Below, piece after piece: positions 61,460-64,000 of a stretch of 64,000 nt of DNA (within the stretch, counting starts at the first letter, position 1; each line of letters opens with the position of its first letter). A model generated the notes under the pieces. That model saw nothing but the letters and a program-made list of their open reading frames with translations. It ran no database searches and was not told the origin of the DNA. Origin of the DNA: Agaricus subrufescens (Eukaryota > Basidiomycota > Agaricomycetes > Agaricales > Agaricaceae); assembly GCA_029945375.1 (NCBI GenBank), contig CM057063.1, positions 1,671,894 through 1,735,893 of the forward strand, given 5' to 3'. The translations under genes and the position numbers were made by a program.

Positions 61460-62716
61460 ATGCTTGACACTGTCATCCCGCCACCAGATGCTCGCGGGCC
61501 TCTCACCTTGCATTCTTTTATCCTCCATGGTTTGCCATCGCTCTGTCTTTACTACCTCACTGCTTGCCTTGTGATGGTACCAGGAACGCGGTGTATTCGT
61601 CTAGCACTCTTACCAGTCGCTCTCTGGTCTTTCTTCCGAACCGCCACCCGTATTGACCTCGTTTATGGGTTCCAGCATCGAGAAACGCTTGTATATCTAA
61701 ACCAGGGGCTTTTGGTATGTGAACCCGGTCTTTCACGGTCTTGACCTCTGTATTTAACTCGCTCTCAGCTCTCCCTGACGGTCGCAGCAGCACGATGCAT
61801 TACATGGTCTTTCCGGCGGAGACCCTACGAAAGGTTATACAAGGTACCTGGTGAGAAGTACGAAGAGCCCAACCGATTTTGGGATACTATCGACCTTACG
61901 ATAAACCTTCGGGGACATGGATGGAACTGGTCAGAGGGTATCAAAATCCCTCGGGACACACGACCAACGCACTCCCGGGGCGCATTCCTTCTCTCCACCT
62001 CAGTCGGCCTCATCAAGTATCTACTCGTCTCAGATCATCTTCACTGGCTCGTACAGTGGTTTGGTCCTACAACCATTGGAGCTCCAACCGGCGGCACCAT
62101 ACACGATCCCACTCTCCCGCTAGTTCAAAGCTTCCTTCGCTCAGTTTTCATCAGCTTCTGTAGCGGTTTGGTCGTGTGCTCATCTATACAAGCAGCCTAC
62201 CACGTCTTCACCTTAATTGGTGTCGGGATTCTCAACCAGCATCCCCTCCAATGGCCACCCGTGTTCAATCTTCCCTGGCTAGCGACATCACTCACCGACT
62301 TTTGGTCCACGCGCTGGCACCAAATATTCCGCGATATCTTCATTTCCGTCGGCGGAAAACCACTGTACATGCTCATTGGGCGTGTAGGAGGTGTCATGGG
62401 TGCATTTCTCATTTCCGCTATCCTTCACGATGTTGGATTATGGGGCATGGGTCGTGGCTCCGAGTTCTCTTCTGTAGGGGGTTATTTTCTTGTCCAAGGA
62501 CTTGGCATTATCTTAGAACACACTTGGAAACGTTTCACCGGATCTAGAGTTGGAGGGATTACAGGCCGAATATGGGCGTACATGTGGGTTGTTATGTGGG
62601 GACAGTTGATTGTAGATGCCTGGTGTCGCAAGGGTTTGTGCGCAAGCTCCTTCTATCCGGACGCGTTTAGGCCTAGCTACCTTACTGTAGGTCCGTTGCA
62701 TCTTCCCTCTCAGTGA
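61460..62716 (+). CDS. Wax-synthase-like membrane-bound O-acyltransferase (MBOAT)
   Basis: Exons 61460-61714 and 61769-62716 give 400 residues with about eight hydrophobic segments. After the first spans come RRPYERLYKVPGEKYEEPNR, FWDTIDLTINLRGHGWNW (a wax-synthase family block), DFWSTRWHQIFRDIFISVGG (the WHQ..R active region of the wax synthase domain) and FLISAILHDVGLW, where the His is the presumed catalytic base of MBOAT enzymes. Relatives in basidiomycetes transfer acyl groups to hydroxyls of alcohols, sterols or terpenoids in the ER membrane. The acceptor cannot be read from sequence. The first in-frame ATG gives MLDTVIPPPDARGPLTLHSF; the frame is open upstream to 61388. Confidence 0.87.
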
Positions 62717-62932
62717 AAAGGGACCGCGAGTATAATGGTATACCCCTTGATTATTTTTGACTAATACTTTCTGTCTGTAATCATCTACTGTAGAGGACCG
62801 TATATCTCATTAAAATCCGCTTGCACTCCTGATTCGCCTGGCTCCCAAAGAGGGACTGTCACATGAGCTCTTGAATGTGGAGTGTTCCTATAGCTGGCAG
62901 CAGCCCCATCTTATCTCCCGAACACCGCTCCT

Positions 62933-63982
62933 ATGAAGCTCCTCGTTACAGGTTGCAACGGCAGCGTAGGCAAACGCATAGTCCGCCTCGCCCTCAGTCG
63001 AGGTTACACCGTAACCGGAGTCGACCTAACAACCCCCTCGACGGAACTCGACCAACTCATTCCACAAGACAAAAAAGATAGTTTTACTTACCATCAAATC
63101 GATCTGAGTAATTACGATCGCGTTCTAGAAATCCTTCAAACTTCGCGGTGTCAAGCTGTCATCCACTTGGCTGCATTGCGCGATCCGACGGACTATAAAG
63201 TACAGACGCATAACAGGTACGCTTGGAATTCCTTCGAGGAGCCGTTTCTTAACTCAACCCAATATAGTAATGTCGTATTATCATGGAATATTCTAAGAGG
63301 ATGTGCAGAAGTGCGAGGGTTACAATCACCTTCTCCCATTCTTACTCATTGACGAGGTTTTTTATATTGTTTAGCTAGGTATAACACGCATCGCCCAAGC
63401 GTCCTCTGTCAACGTCGTAAGAATGGTCTACAGCGTCCAACCCGATTTCAAATATTTCCCCGTGGATGAAAATCATCCATGCGAACCCGACGAACCATAC
63501 GGATTATCCAAAGTGTAAGTCGCAAAGCGTAACACGCCCACAGAAAAAAAAAGAAACCTATTATCATCGTCCTCAGGATATGTGAATTGCAAGCCAACAC
63601 TATAACTCGTCGATATCCCACTCTCCGCATCGCAAGCATCCGTCTATCTTGGTCTCTCCCCCACAAAGATCACACTCTCGAACGAGAGTCTCTCTCCGCC
63701 GCAAAAGACCTCTGGGGATACGTCTACGAAGATTCCGCCGCCGATGCATTCCTACTATCCATCACATGCGACACAACAAAATGGCCCTCCAAACACGAAG
63801 CATTCTTGATCGCAGCACCCGAAGTTGCGAGAAGCATCGATAGCGGCGAGTTGAAGAAATCGTTTTATCCTGATGTACCAGTCAAGGAGGGTTTTGAGAT
63901 CAAGGGTCGCCAAGGGTTTTTTGATTGTAGAAAGGCAGAGAGGTTGTTGGGATGGGTTCATAGAACTAGTGTGCCAGAATGA
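62933..63982 (+). CDS. NAD(P)-dependent epimerase/dehydratase (extended SDR)
   Basis: Exons 62933-63216, 63268-63310, 63375-63514 and 63577-63982 total 873 nt, or 290 residues. The Rossmann motif is N-terminal: MKLLVTGCNGSVGKRIVRLA (TGxxGxxG), followed by VTGVDL, which favours NAD. VIHLAALRDP, then IAQASSVNVV carries the active Ser region and PYGLSKVICE gives the catalytic YxxxK. The C-terminal part has SIRLSWSLP, DLWGYVYEDSAADAFLLSI and RKAERLLGWVHRTS, as in UDP-sugar epimerases and uronate dehydrogenases. The substrate is probably a sugar or sugar nucleotide, but a secondary-metabolite ketone cannot be excluded. The stop lies 18 bp from the window end. Confidence 0.9.
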
Positions 63983-64000
63983 GGTTGATTATGATGGATG

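Overview
This window is from a filamentous basidiomycete, most likely a mushroom-forming Agaricomycete. Nearly every gene is cut by many 45-60 nt GT..AG introns, several with micro-exons of 9-31 nt. Genes lie on both strands with very short spacers. The families present (FunK1 kinases, Serinc, Yvc1-type channels, wax-synthase-like MBOAT, basidiomycete methyltransferases) fit that group. There is no rRNA, CRISPR or recognisable tRNA. I rebuilt most gene models by joining exons by hand. For many of them the summed exon length is an exact multiple of three, which supports the models.

Region 1 (1-11 kb) is housekeeping: a J-domain protein, a CobW/COG0523 zinc-type GTPase, CWH43 (GPI-lipid remodelling) diverging from it across 47 bp, a Serinc/TMS1 membrane protein, and a DapA-family aldolase whose 3' end is crowded against Serinc.

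Region 2 (11-19.7 kb) is a tandem array of fungal-specific FunK1 protein kinases on the minus strand. One copy is intact (14635-17225), one is a pseudogene with an in-frame stop and a lost 5' exon, one is truncated at both ends, and there is a shorter decayed fragment. The duplicated unit includes its 3' flank. A candidate inverted-repeat element lies between copies.

Region 3 (19.7-43 kb) holds core eukaryotic genes: mitochondrial dynamin MGM1, a peroxisomal SCP2 protein ending in SKL, MAF1, a LYR protein resembling ETFRF1, a PHO84 phosphate transporter, NOP15, an APC6/Cut9 subunit, eIF1A and an ankyrin-type protein. It also has two unrecognised proteins and a gene-poor 3.4 kb stretch (27040-30410).

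Region 4 (43-64 kb) has an MFS sugar transporter, a macro-domain protein and an STK32/YANK-like kinase. After these comes a 10 kb tandem duplication of a convergent gene pair: a Yvc1-type TRP cation channel (+) facing a SAM-dependent methyltransferase (-). Both copies appear intact. The window ends with a wax-synthase-like acyltransferase and an NAD-dependent epimerase. With the two methyltransferases these could be the edge of a small biosynthetic cluster, but no backbone enzyme is visible. The most novel structures are the duplicated channel/methyltransferase pair and the decaying FunK1 array.
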